DNA of 64,000 nucleotides from Watersipora subatra. Lineage: Eukaryota; Bryozoa; Gymnolaemata; Cheilostomatida; Watersiporidae. Where the stretch lies: NCBI RefSeq assembly GCF_963576615.1, contig NC_088712.1:53177114-53241113 (forward strand), written 5' to 3'. Positions within the stretch are counted from its first letter, which is position 1; every line of letters starts with the position of its first letter. The notes below the pieces were generated by a model. It did no database searches. It saw only the letters and a list, made by a program, of their open reading frames with translations, and was not told the DNA's origin. The position numbers and the translations under genes are program-made. Shown here in pieces: positions 53,840 through 64,000 of the stretch.

Positions 53840-53990
53840 CAATGTATATATATATATATATACATGTATATATGCTGTGCTACCCAGCGGTGCCTGAGTA
53901 TTAAAAATCCACTTATAAACAATGAGGAGTATTGAGAGTTGCTTGCCATTTGCTATTAGCCTGGCAGATTGCCAATAGAAAATTTTAGTA
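53840..53990 (+). repeat. TA microsatellite and short R2 piece
   Basis: A TATA-rich run (about 53841-53872) leads into GCTGTGCTACCCAGCGGTGCC, the R2 start motif, then TTATAAACAATGAGGAG and TTAGCCTGGCAGATTG as in the 56-kb copies. Confidence 0.65.
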
Positions 53991-54649
53991 AGCTAACTAG
54001 CTAGAAATTCCTCTGTCATACAGCCCATGACCAAGGTGATAATGAAAAAAGAAAGGATACTGCTGGTTGAGAAATGCAATATTAGCAGTCAAATGGCACT
54101 GCAGTGCAATAGGAGAACTGCAATGGTAGCTGCAATGATAGCTGTAACGTACTGGGTGTTATTATGTACAACAAACAGCAATAATGAAAGGAAAAGATTA
54201 TATGTTATATCTCTCCCCTGCAATAGGAGAAATGCAATATTAGAAGTAAAATGGCAAGCTGCTGTGTATTATACACAGTTTGAAAGTTGGTTGTGTTGAA
54301 TGTAGAATGGTGTTGACAGTATCTGTAACAGAAAGCAAGCATTAGCATTCACGTGTGTCTGGAAGTTTTTTGCAAACTGGAGTAAAATAAAGAAAAGGGT
54401 CATGTCACAAAAACCATGGTCAAGTCAGGTGTGTGAGATTTAGAGTTATTTACACTAGCAGAAGGAGAAAATTCTCAGTTTTTTTGCAAAAAAAATTGAT
54501 TCCAGCTTAATCACAGCAGATTTTATAGTCAATAAATTGAACGCATGTTTACCATTAGTGCGAAAACATAGTTCTGAAAAAACTGGTGTTAAAGTTTGAG
54601 AAATGAAAACCAATGCACAATTTTGTTTACACTTCAAAAATACTTCATT
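53991..54649. other. No gene recognised
   Basis: The 90-codon frame 54027-54299 has no motif; a GCAATAGGAGAA word recurs in it. Confidence 0.35.
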
Positions 54650-54940
54650 CTTAAATGAAGGATCTTTCTAAAGGATTTTTCGTTGCCCATTTGAATGTTA
54701 GAGGTTTATCTTCCAAAATGGATCAAGTCAAGGGTTAGATTTTCAAGCATGCATTTAAAGACATTTGTTTTTCTCAAACATTTTTTGGAGCTAGACACGG
54801 AGATGATTTATTCAACATATAGCAACCAATATCAAGAAGTTGTGGTATTTATCTAGATTTCTGTATTTATATCCAAAACATTATACTGAATTTAAAAATC
54901 TAAACAGATTTTATCTGGTTGTCATAGAAATAGCTGTATA
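54650..54940 (+). pseudogene. LINE endonuclease N-terminus, fragment 2
   Basis: A second copy of the 50560 fragment: AHLNVRGLSSKMDQVKG, the same TAG, then FKHAFKDICFSQTFF. It continues further than fragment 1, through CGIYLDFCIYIQNI to about 54940. It is nearly identical over about 110 bases, so either a duplication or two insertions of the same defective source. Confidence 0.6.
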
Positions 54941-55904
54941 TCTATAAGAAAATGTAGGCCTACTACTTAATTTTGCAGATATTAAAAACGGCTTGGCAGT
55001 ACCGCGATATTGGGCACAGCCGTAGTATCATCAACAAAATCTTTAAAAAAATAATAACAGTAACATATTGCACACCATCGGTCACTGTATACTTTGATCT
55101 TGTAAATTCGAATAATTATTCTTATAACTAAATCTTATAATAATTTTATAAAATCGAATAATTATTCTTATAATTAAATATTGTAATAATCTTATAAAAA
55201 TCGTTAAAAAAATATCATCGTCATTTCCTTTACTTTCACTGCTTTGGACATCAGTTAGAATACCAAAGTACTCATTATAAGTGTCCAAAATGTCAGAGTT
55301 AACTTTAAAATCGGCAAAAAAGAAACGATTACTTTTTAGTACTTCTACGTTTATTACAGAAACCTTCAGCATATGGACAATGCCATAGACTGATGAAATG
55401 TGCACGTTTTTCTCGTGAAACGCGCACGGCTTTATGGTTCTACCATCTGTTGCACGGCTTTATGGGCATTTCGTTGGTCGGTCTTAATATTGATTAAAAA
55501 AGGCTTGTCAGGTTTTAATGGCGATTTCAGGCCAACTTAACCGTTCTATTTATTTATAATTCGATCAGATGGCTAAGTTTTAGGATTTTGTCTACACTTT
55601 TCAAAGACTTGGTAACATACTTAAATAGGTTTATATGTGTTTTGTATCATTATTATACTTAAACGACTCTACACAAAAATGGTTAAATTTTTGGATGGGA
55701 TTTCGGTACAAGGGTTTTGGTACGGCCATTAATGAATAATTTTCGTGGGTTGTGTGCACATATGCATTTATCATGAAGCTTTTAGTTTCGCTCGTGTTTG
55801 ATCGTGGTATGACAATCACCTACTTACGCAATCACCCTGAGTAGTATGCAAAGCCGTTGGATATGTGCTCACATATAGCGACTTATATCGGCAATCTATC
55901 AACT
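54941..55904. other. No gene recognised; contains a two-copy 50-bp tandem repeat
   Basis: At about 55107-55202 a unit around CGAATAATTATTCTTATAA is present twice in a row with several differences. The rest has only short frames. Confidence 0.5.
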
Positions 55905-56950
55905 CATTCTCTGTGGTCTATTGGGTAGGGTGTCAGACTGGTGAATGGTATGGTCTGAGATCAAATCTTCTTCAGTATGAATTCTTTATTTCAAGATTTT
56001 AATAGCTATAGCCGGAATGCATGCATACGGACATACTTTGAGAAATATATATATACTAGCTGTGCCACTCTGCGTTGCCTGTGTAATAGAAGAGTATTTG
56101 GACAGAAAATTGATTTGTATTTAATATATAACAACATTTGCCATTCTAACTTTCAATCTACATATCATGAGAAAAGTTTTTTGTCTTATAAACAATGAGA
56201 AGTAGTGAGAGTTTTGCTATTAGCCAGTTTAATAATGTGAGCGAACAGCTTCTCGTGACGTTATGCTATGACCCGCATCATACGCAAAGCAGTTAGGTTT
56301 TGCTGTGATATAATGACTTATATTGGCAGGCTAGCAATTCGACTTCCGTAGTCTAGTGGGCAAGGTGTCAGACTGGTGAGTGGCTTGGTCCGAGATCGAA
56401 TCCTCTTGGGTACGGAATATTCATTCCAAGGTTTTAAGATCTATAGCCGGATTTCCGATGATGGACAGACTGAGAAGTATATATATAGACTAGCTGTGCT
56501 ACCCGGCGTTGCCCGTGTAACAAGAAAAGTCTTTCTACATGAAATTGATTTGTGTTTAACATACAACAAAATTTGCCATTCCAACTTTTAAACTACATAT
56601 TATGAGAAAAGTGTTTTGACTTATAAACAATAAGAAGTAATGAGGGTTGCTCGCTATTAGCCTGGCACATTGTCAATGGAAAATTTGGGTCCGCCTAATA
56701 ATGTGAGCCAACAGATTCTCGTGACGTTGTGCTATGACCTTGGGTGGTACGCAAAGCCGTTGGCTATGTGCTGTCATATAGCGACTTATTTCAACATGCC
56801 AGCAACTCAATCTCTGTGGCCTACTGGGTAGGGCCTCATCCTGGTGAGCGGTAGGGTCTGAGATCAAATCTTCGATGAGGATTCTTAATCCAAGATTTTA
56901 AGATGTATAGTCGAAATGCAGACAGACGACTAACTTTGAGAAATATATAT
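55905..56950 (+). repeat. R2 short copies in head-to-tail series (plus)
   Basis: tRNA-like segments at about 55910-55975, 56345-56410 and 56815-56875 each carry an A-box-like GTCTA-TGGG and a B-box-like GAGATC(A/G)AATC. CTAGCTGTG start motifs at 56055 and 56490 lie 435 bp apart. The second copy has the best form, CTACCCGGCGTTGCCCG. The units are thus arranged in tandem. Confidence 0.7.
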
Positions 56951-58115
56951 CTCAAAGTTTGTCTCTGTCTGTGTCAAGCTATAACAATTAAAGTATTGGA
57001 ATTTAAAATCACATTTTTTAGAAGCCACAAATTTTAAATCCATGCGCTCTACCACTGAGCTCTACAAAGCGTATTGATCAAAGGCGCTATCATATACCGT
57101 ATAGCGAATGCACACCCTAATTATTTTAGCATTGCACCCACGCGTTGCGATGCTCTTGTTAAGAAATATTTTGAGCCTTAGTATATGCAACACGATGCTT
57201 CTGCGTCTTTTTTTGATAGGGCTAAATTGTTTCGCTACAAGATATCAACTATAATTTATCTCGAAATGAAATTTTGGCGATTTGTGTACTGATTATATGC
57301 GTTATTAACAGATATACGTCGCTCCCTATGGATAGTTCAGTGTTATCCGTTATGATAACAGCTAATTCCTAAACAGATAGATGATAAAATTTTAGCTAAC
57401 AGTTTGAAGTTTAGTAAAATACATACTGAAACTTCCTTCAAGTATGTGTTTAATAAACAAAATTCATTTACATTAGATTCAGCGTTTATGTTACAAGTCT
57501 GTCTCGAAGGTAAAAACTCTGCATGTAGTACATCGTAATGTTACATTTTCTTGCAACTCATAAACACAAAATGTACTAAAATCATTGTCGGTACCTATAG
57601 TTACTAAGGTTAACATATTATTTTGTTACTAATTTTTAACGATGATGATTTTTACCAAAAGGTGATTGCATTAGATAATTACGGAGGGTCTCTATACCAC
57701 TATATGTACGTCTACAGCCTACAATATTTCCGCAAGCCAACGCTGGCATGCAAAAAATGGCATGCTAACTTTTGCCGGCCAACAATGAAATGAACTAAAA
57801 TCATATAACTCTTTGTTGTAATCATAGGGAAACAGACTACCTATAGTTAGCCATTACTTGCTAATGATTTCACATTTGAACACTTTTAAATTTTTATTTT
57901 TCCTCCCAACTTTTTTCAACGAAACACTTCTTTCTAGTTACAAAATTAAAAACTTTTCTCTCTTAATTTATTTCTACCACACAAAACACTTCTCTCATGA
58001 TATGTAGTTTGAAAGTTAGACTGGCAAATGTTGTTATATGTTGAATACAAATTAATTTTCTGTCCAAAGACTTCTTCTTACCTGGGCAACGCCGAGTACT
58101 ACAGCTAGTATATAT
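56951..58115 (-). repeat. R2 long copy (minus), joined head to head with the plus series
   Basis: Reverse complement runs from CTAGCTGTAGTACTCGGCG (58115-58097) through the same words as the 38.7-kb copy to a tRNA-like A-box GTAGAGCTCAGTGGTAGAGC near 57068-57049. At 56929-56960 it meets the plus copy in a palindrome ACTTTGAGA...TCTCAAAGT. Confidence 0.7.
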
Positions 58116-58608
58116 ATTCATTGTATGTAACTGATCACAATCAAATATTCCATTACTTTTACTTCTAATCAAATTATGTATTAAAAACTTTGTTTGATGA
58201 CTTTTCTATCACTATACTTTTACCATTGCTGATTTCCATATCCATAAAAGACTAAAACAATAATACACCACTATAACTGAAATACAGATAGACATGACAA
58301 TACCATAACTTGACTTTCTAATAATAACCAATTACATTTAATTCTTAATTTATAGATAGTGAAGATTAAAATCATGGCATGCATGTACACTTCAATGGTA
58401 AAGTAACTTATCTTTGTTGTGGTGTATCTTAAATGTATATCACAAAGGAATGTTTCGGTTTTAGTTGCTTTTGACGATGCTTATATTTTTTGATTTAGAT
58501 GATGGTACAAACTTAGAAGTGAGTCACATATTGGTCTGTAATTAAGCAATTCACAATAGTACTGGGCGGTGTTTGTTTTATGTAACTTGTCACTTGATTT
58601 CCTTTTAA

Positions 58609-58705
58609 CGTTATACACGTTATCGGTATACACGTTAACGTTATACACGTTAACGTTATACATGTTAACGTTATACACGTTAACGTTATACATGTTAACG
58701 TTATA
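58609..58705. repeat. 15-bp minisatellite, about six copies
   Basis: Unit CGTTATACACGTTAA with CACG/CATG variants. The unit length is a multiple of three, which leaves two artificial frames open on the minus strand. Confidence 0.9.
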
Positions 58706-59049
58706 ACATATGCTGACAGAAGCGAGTCAGCCATTATACAAAAAGAGCAATGGTATCGCAAGGAAATGCAATAGAATTTAGAAAAAACTATTATAGTATA
58801 GACATGTTCTAGACCAGAGGTGCCCAAATACTTTTGCTGGAGGGCCAAACAGGTAACCAGGCCTTGTCAGGAGGGCCAGGCATGAATACAGCTGTATATA
58901 TGTAAATGTATGTGTATTTTTAAATAATGTGTAAATAAACATACATACATGAACATAAACATGAAAGTAACAAGGTGTAACATAACAAAATATGTAAGTT
59001 TATTTTCAACAAAATACATGTATACTGTGCAGAAAAAGTATCTGTAATG

Positions 59050-61041
59050 TTAATGAGACACATGGAAGCGAGTTTGCTTTGCAGTTATTGCTGCAATGTC
59101 TGATTTATCTTTGGTTACTGCTACGGCTAAGAGCTGTTGAGCATGTTCCTCTGTCAGTACACTCTGATACCTACTTTTTATAAATGTCAGCTTTGAAAAC
59201 ATTGATTCACACAAGTAGGTTGTTCCAAAGAAAGTAAGTAAGTGCACTGTCATATTGCATAGCATAGAATACTTCTCCTGTACGGCAGGTTGCGTTCAGA
59301 ACCCTACAATAGTTTGCTCAGCAAATTGAGTTTTAGCCAGTATATCTGCCTTTAAATCATACAGCTCTAATTCTGCCTCACCTGTCTGAACATGAGGAAC
59401 GTTATCAACTTGGGCTTTCCAAAGCTGATGTACCTAAAATGGGCACGCAACCAGCTCAATAATGCCATTGATACTATCGAAGGCAGCAAAGCGACGCTCC
59501 ATCTCTGAAGAAACATCAATGAGAAAAGCACGTGCTGCTGTAAGGTCCACGACATTATCACAACCATTCACAAATTCCCTGATGATTGGAAAGTGGTTCA
59601 TATCACTGTTTATGTCCTCTTAAAAGCAGTAGAGTTTGTGTTTAAAAGATATTACTGCCTGCCTGTGTTCTACCACATTACGACCTTCACCCTGCAATTT
59701 CAAATTTAGGTCATTCAGATGAGCCAAAATGTCTGCCAGAAAAGCCATGTCTCTCAGTGAATGCTCCAATCTGAGAATCTCTAAAATCGTTCTGCTGCAT
59801 CTCCTCCAATTTCACTATGAAACTGCTCAATATGCTGTCTTACAGTCCATACTCTTTGCAAAGCTCTACCTTTACTCAGCCACCAGCAAAAGTACATTAA
59901 AGTAAACATACTTCTCAGTATGTTAAAAATAATTGACAATATTCACAACATTGCTGTGCTTTTTTACCTCATCATAATATAATGAAAATAAGTATGTCAA
60001 ATATAATTCAAAGATAGCAACATGGTACTAACCTAACATTGTTGTGTTCTAACAATTCATCATACTGAGAATCAGACTCCGGTAGAAATTTTCTAAGCTG
60101 GCGGTGCCGTAGAGATGATTTTGATCTGAGAAAGTTTATTAGTTCCATTATGTCCAGCATAACACTTCCATACTCATCTTTCAGTTGCGCACAGAGAACG
60201 CTTTCGTGTATGATACAATGAAATGGAATCATCTGAGGATTATTATCTTTCAGGCGATTAACAAACCAGAATATACACCCACCATAGCTGGGGCGCCATC
60301 TGTTGCTACAGAAATTATCTTATGCATTGACACTTTATGGGACTCCATGTAAGCCTTGAATGCCTGATATATATTTTCTCCAGTCGTACGTTCTGTCAGT
60401 AGAATAACTGCTGCAAGGTCCTCACTAAACTTGTTGAGATAATACCGAACAAACACACTCAGCTGGGCAACACCATTTATGTTAGTACTTTCATTTACTG
60501 CAACTGAAAATGATTCAAAACTGTTCAAGTTATATATGACACCTTCAGTCACATGATTGGCAATAGCTTCTATTCGTCGTGCACACGTATTCCTAGATAG
60601 CAGTACTGACTGAAAAGTTTGCTGAATATCTAGCTTTTCAGGGTAGAGCGCTTGAACGGCTGAAACCATGCATTCTTTGAACAGTTCACTGTGGCTGTAT
60701 AGAGCCATTGCCTTGGCAATTTTATAACAAACCTCGTAATCAGCAGTAGCAGCTCTTTGTTGCAAGCTTGTAGCTCCCCTCATCATAGACATTTGTCCAT
60801 TAGCCTGCCTTGCTAATCTATCAAGCTGTTCCTGCCTCCTAGCTATACCTGGAGGAAATCTTCTGTCATAGTCAGGATGGTTTTAAGTGTAATGCCTTTT
60901 GACATTTGCCACCTTGTTTATAGCAACTGAATTATTGCATATCAAACATACAGGTTTCCCTTTTACTTCATGAAAAAAAATTTTTGTAGTCCAGTCTGGA
61001 TTAAAACGTCGGTTTTCTCCATCTACCAATCTCTGAGCCAT
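59050..61041 (-). pseudogene. hAT transposase (GTF2IRD2/ZBED-like group), inactivated
   Basis: Start at 61041 (MAQRLVDGENRRFNPDWTTK). A zinc finger CLIC...KRH lies within the first 55 codons, cut by a TAA at 60883-60885 just before its last His. The same frame runs on to 60250 with KIAKAMALYSHSELFKECM, then VNESTNINGVAQLSVFVRYY and VATDGAPAMVG. In relatives the first of these reads DESTD; both Asp are Asn here, so a catalytic Asp is lost. A frameshift follows (60232-60008: FHCIIHESVLCAQLK). The C-terminal dimerisation domain is at 59265-59050 (YLCESMFSKLTFIKSRYQS). The region 59270-59990 is the most eroded. It would cut and move the element; this copy cannot. Confidence 0.88.
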
Positions 61042-61174
61042 GATTGCTTACGAATTATTTTTTCAAGTCATTAGGCATACAATAAAACAATTTATGCTGA
61101 GAAATCCCCCACACTAACTCAAAACTAATCTCTAGTATTGTCAATAGTGCTGGTCAGGCGATTTCAGATAACTA

Positions 61175-61577
61175 CCGTACCTTTTAGACTATTAGCCGCT
61201 ACTTTTTCCGATGTTTCATGAGCCATGCGGCTGATTTAGAGGCTGTGCCTATTTTGCAGTATTTCCTATTACCGCCAGGGCGCATTAACTGGAATCTGCG
61301 GTTAGTGCGGCTTTAGCGGTGAAATAAAAAATGAAACAATGCCTACTGCGGTACTGTTTCGTTAGGTACTGGGTTAAAAAGCGTCGGTTAATACGAAACA
61401 GTGCCTAACGGCACTGTTCCATTTTAACTAGCAAAGTTGCTGCCCTGTTAAAAGCACCGTCATGAGTTCTGCAGCATATACAAAAGGCGCGGCCTATGTA
61501 TTGTTTTATTACCGTTTTTTGAAAATAAAGCAAATGCGGCCTATATAGCGGTGCGGTTAATAGTCCGAAAAGTATGG
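61175..61577. mobile_element. TA-flanked MITE (403 bp) nested in the hAT element
   Basis: Imperfect inverted ends of about 25 bp: CCGTACCTTTTAGACTATTA at the left and, reverse complemented, CCATACTTTTCGGACTATTA at the right, then A/GCCGC. TA lies on both sides (61173-61174, 61578-61579), consistent with a Tc1/mariner-type target. It has no coding frame. Confidence 0.75.
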
Positions 61578-61739
61578 TAACAATTACTACTGATACAATA
61601 ACGATAATGCATTGCCAAACAAACTCTTTAAAATTTGCAAAACATTTAAAAGAATGACAACAACTGGGGGGCCTGATAAAAACAGCTGGAGGGCCTGATC
61701 AGGCCCGCGGGCCTCCATTTGGGCACCTGGGTTCTAGAC

Positions 61740-62343
61740 ATAAGATGGACAACATTTTTATCTGGTGTATTTGGTGGTTAAGTTTTTGGGCGTAGCTATG
61801 AAGGCAGTAGTTTTGTATACAAGATAACCTGTTAGTGTTCTTTAAAAGGCAGAGACTCGGCAATACCAAAATATCAAGCTCAGGTGCCTTTAATCGTATA
61901 CATATTTTTAGGTGCTCTTAATACATATTTCTTGTTTTGTTATATATATAGTAAGCCAAAAAGAAAAACCATATTAGCCCACACAGGCAGCGTGTTGTGT
62001 CTGAAGCGATTTTAGCCAGGTTAGTTTAAATTTTCAATAGATGAGCATGTCGGGGTGTTCATTATCACAATCAATATTTGCATTTTTAAGGGATTGTTTT
62101 AGCTGAGTCCATTCCATGATCGCAATATGGGCATGCATATAAAGTTTCAGAATGGTTGCAGGTTAATACTGGTAATGAAGTTAAAGGCCCATCAGTTTTA
62201 TCCATACATGATTCATATCAAGACTAAAGTGGCATTAACTACATGCAGCATATTGGTTCTTTACACAAAGGTAATATGAAGTAGCGAATTGCATAAAATT
62301 ACCTATTGCTGATTTCTAAAAATCACATATAGGAACGTATTAT
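61740..62343. other. No gene recognised
   Basis: Short frames only. Confidence 0.4.
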
Positions 62344-62465
62344 TGTTTATATAATCTACCAGTATATTAATGTTAATATAATCTATCGGCATACAAGTGG
62401 CTATATAATCTACAAGTATTTTAGTGTTTATATAATTTACCAGTATACTATCGTTTATATATGTA
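62344..62465. repeat. Degenerate 27-28-bp tandem repeat, 4-5 copies
   Basis: Units centre on TATATAATCTACCAGTAT with several substitutions each. Confidence 0.65.
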
Positions 62466-64000
62466 CCTATAAATATATATACATGTATATATATACATAT
62501 ATAGATGTATGTGTATATATAAATATATATATAGGCCTATATATTTCTCACAGTTTGTTTTCTGTCGTCTGTCCTTCGGTATGTCCAGCTATAGTTATTA
62601 AAACTTTGGAACTGAAATTTCACATTCCGCTGGACTTAGCTCAAGAAAATTGCGACCATAGTTTCGCAATGAGACCACGGAAGCTCTTACAATTCATCGC
62701 TTTCACTACAAGGTGTATACATCCTTTTTCTGTTTTCTCACCCAAAATGACGTTTTAATTGAAACTCTATGAACTCTTTTAGCTCTATGAAATGCGATGC
62801 TCTTTTGTCCTCGCCGTACTAGAGCTAATTTGTTTTCAGCAAAACGATATCAACAATAGATTCTCTCGAAGTTCAAATTTGTCGATTGTTGTACTGATAA
62901 CGATGAAAAAACAATTTTAATTGGGTTTTCTCAGTTTGTAATAATTGTATCATTACAAAATCATCACATTTCTTAGTTTACATAATTGCTATTTATTTCA
63001 CATCTACATTTATTTGCCGTCCTAATTTATTTCAGTTGCTTCAAAGATTTTTTCCCAGCCACACTACATTTCCTTAATTCTGATAATAGCGCAATAATTT
63101 ATAGGTATTTCCACGCTAAATGAATTGTATTAACTGTATGAAACACTATGCTTTTTGTTCATCTTTGCCATACTAGGGCTAAATTGTTTTCCACCAAACG
63201 ATACCAAGAATAATTTTCTTCTAAATTAAAATTTGGCGATTATATCTCAGTTCATCTTCATCCGTTATGGTAAAAATGGATTCGCAAAGAGATAGGTGAA
63301 AAGATTTTAGTTAAAAGTTTACTAATATGAATACGAAAACATCTTTCAAATATGTTTTAGCCATAGACCTATTAACTATACTATAACTATCAACTATAGT
63401 TATATCATCATAGTTATAATGTATTATTATAGTTATTATTAACTATAGAACTATTAACTATAAGTATTATTAGCTACTAGCTCTATGGTTTTTAGTTAGG
63501 TAAATTCATAGCGGTATAAGTTTATGTTACACGTTTGTCTTGAAGGTAATAACTCTGCACATAGTACATTGTAATGTTACATCTTTTTGCAGATCATACC
63601 CACAAAATGCACTAATATTGTTTCGTTAACACATTGTTAACATTGGTTAACATATTGTTTTCTTACTATTTTTTTAATGATGATGCTGATTTTTAACCGG
63701 CAGTTATTGCATTAGATAATTACTATGGGTTTCTATACTTCTATATGATATTTTCGCCTTATGATGCCGACACTGAAACGAAAATCATATAATCGTATAG
63801 CAAGTGATTTTTCATTGTAATCATATCAACACAGACTATATTTAGCCATTACTTGCTAATGATTTTACATTTGAACACATTTACAGTTTTGTTTTTCCTC
63901 TTAATTTATTTCAACAAAACACTTCTCTCATGATATGAATTCTAAAAGTTGTAGTTGATTGAAAAAGCTTGAAAACCTTTACAGCTGTTTTTTTTCTCTT
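62466..64000 (-). repeat. R2 long copy (minus), running off the window
   Basis: Starts with a TA-rich run and TTTCTCACAGTTTGTTTTCTG, and continues with the same series of words as 56951-58115 up to CTCATGATATGAATTCTAAA near 63930. A segment (about 62780-62900) is repeated in diverged form at about 63120-63240, so part of the unit is duplicated. AT-rich simple sequence lies at 63370-63480. Confidence 0.65.

Larger units (their letters stand above)
58815..61731 (-). mobile_element. Full-length hAT element with dead transposase (2,917 bp)
   Basis: Target duplication TTCTAGAC, 8 bp, at 58807-58814 and 61732-61739. Ends CAGAGGTGCCCAAAT and, reverse complemented, CCCAGGTGCCCAAAT (13 of 15). Subterminal GGAGGGCC words and a GCCCGCGGGCC palindrome near the right end are Charlie-like. 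It encodes a decayed transposase on the minus strand and contains a nested TA-flanked MITE. Confidence 0.93.

Noticed and set aside
54027..54299. 90-codon frame in the 54-kb region
   Set aside because: Repeated CNRR words come from a short DNA repeat; no recognisable domain.
56345..56410. tRNA gene
   Set aside because: A- and B-box-like words are present but the stems do not pair properly and the segment recurs within R2 repeats.
58481..58848. Frames with repeated NVYNV or TCITL peptides
   Set aside because: They are translations of the 15-bp minisatellite, whose length is a multiple of three.

Overview
This window comes from an animal genome. It is AT-rich, single genes lie far apart, and most recognisable sequence is transposable elements: Ty3/gypsy and BEL/Pao LTR retrotransposons, LINE fragments, hAT-type elements with 8-bp target duplications, TTAA-flanked DNA elements, tRNA-headed repeats and minisatellites. 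The element mix fits an invertebrate, possibly a marine lophotrochozoan, but nothing here fixes the phylum. I see no bacterial, phage or plasmid features.

Layout. 1-0.35 kb: broken BED-finger (hAT-like) fragment. 1.58-4.77 kb: decayed Ty3 element (Ty3-A) split by a TTAA element (TTAA-A). 5.77-10.36 kb: structurally complete but dead Ty3 element (Ty3-B) with two 192-bp LTRs and a 5-bp target duplication. 10.6-11.0 kb: a hairpin and a hAT-type MITE. 12.9-15.8 kb: two eroded Ty3 elements facing each other. 16.56-24.65 kb: complete BEL/Pao element on the minus strand (682-bp LTRs, target duplication CGTAC) inserted inside an older TTAA-family copy. 25.4-27.6 kb: hAT-type non-autonomous element and small retroelement and pogo-like remnants. 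30.2-31.2 kb: perfect hairpin and piggyBac-like MITE. 33.1-34.86 kb: 25/26-bp minisatellite with a 588-bp higher-order repeat. 35.25-37.5 kb: longest TTAA copy (TTAA-B) carrying a nested hAT MITE. 38.7-40.0 kb: tRNA-headed repeat R2. 40.41-45.98 kb: the one convincing intact host gene, a C2H2 zinc-finger protein of about 1,850 residues. 46.4-47.2 kb: a foldback. 47.3-54.9 kb: LINE pieces interrupted by TTAA-C, TTAA-D and hAT-type elements. 55.9-58.1 kb and 62.5-64 kb: more R2. 58.8-61.7 kb: full-length hAT element with dead transposase and a nested TA-flanked MITE.

The most unusual material is the TTAA family (four nearly whole copies plus one split remnant). All copies share about 160-bp terminal inverted repeats. 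One end carries a compact promoter-like module: two E-boxes, then a TATA box exactly 26 bp before an ATG in three copies. In the longest copy that ATG opens an 81-codon frame containing a good splice-donor sequence. The zinc-finger gene has an uninterrupted 5.6-kb frame, which argues that the many frameshifts in the transposons are real decay rather than assembly error. Everything was read by eye; boundaries of decayed repeats are approximate and family names rest on motifs, not database searches.
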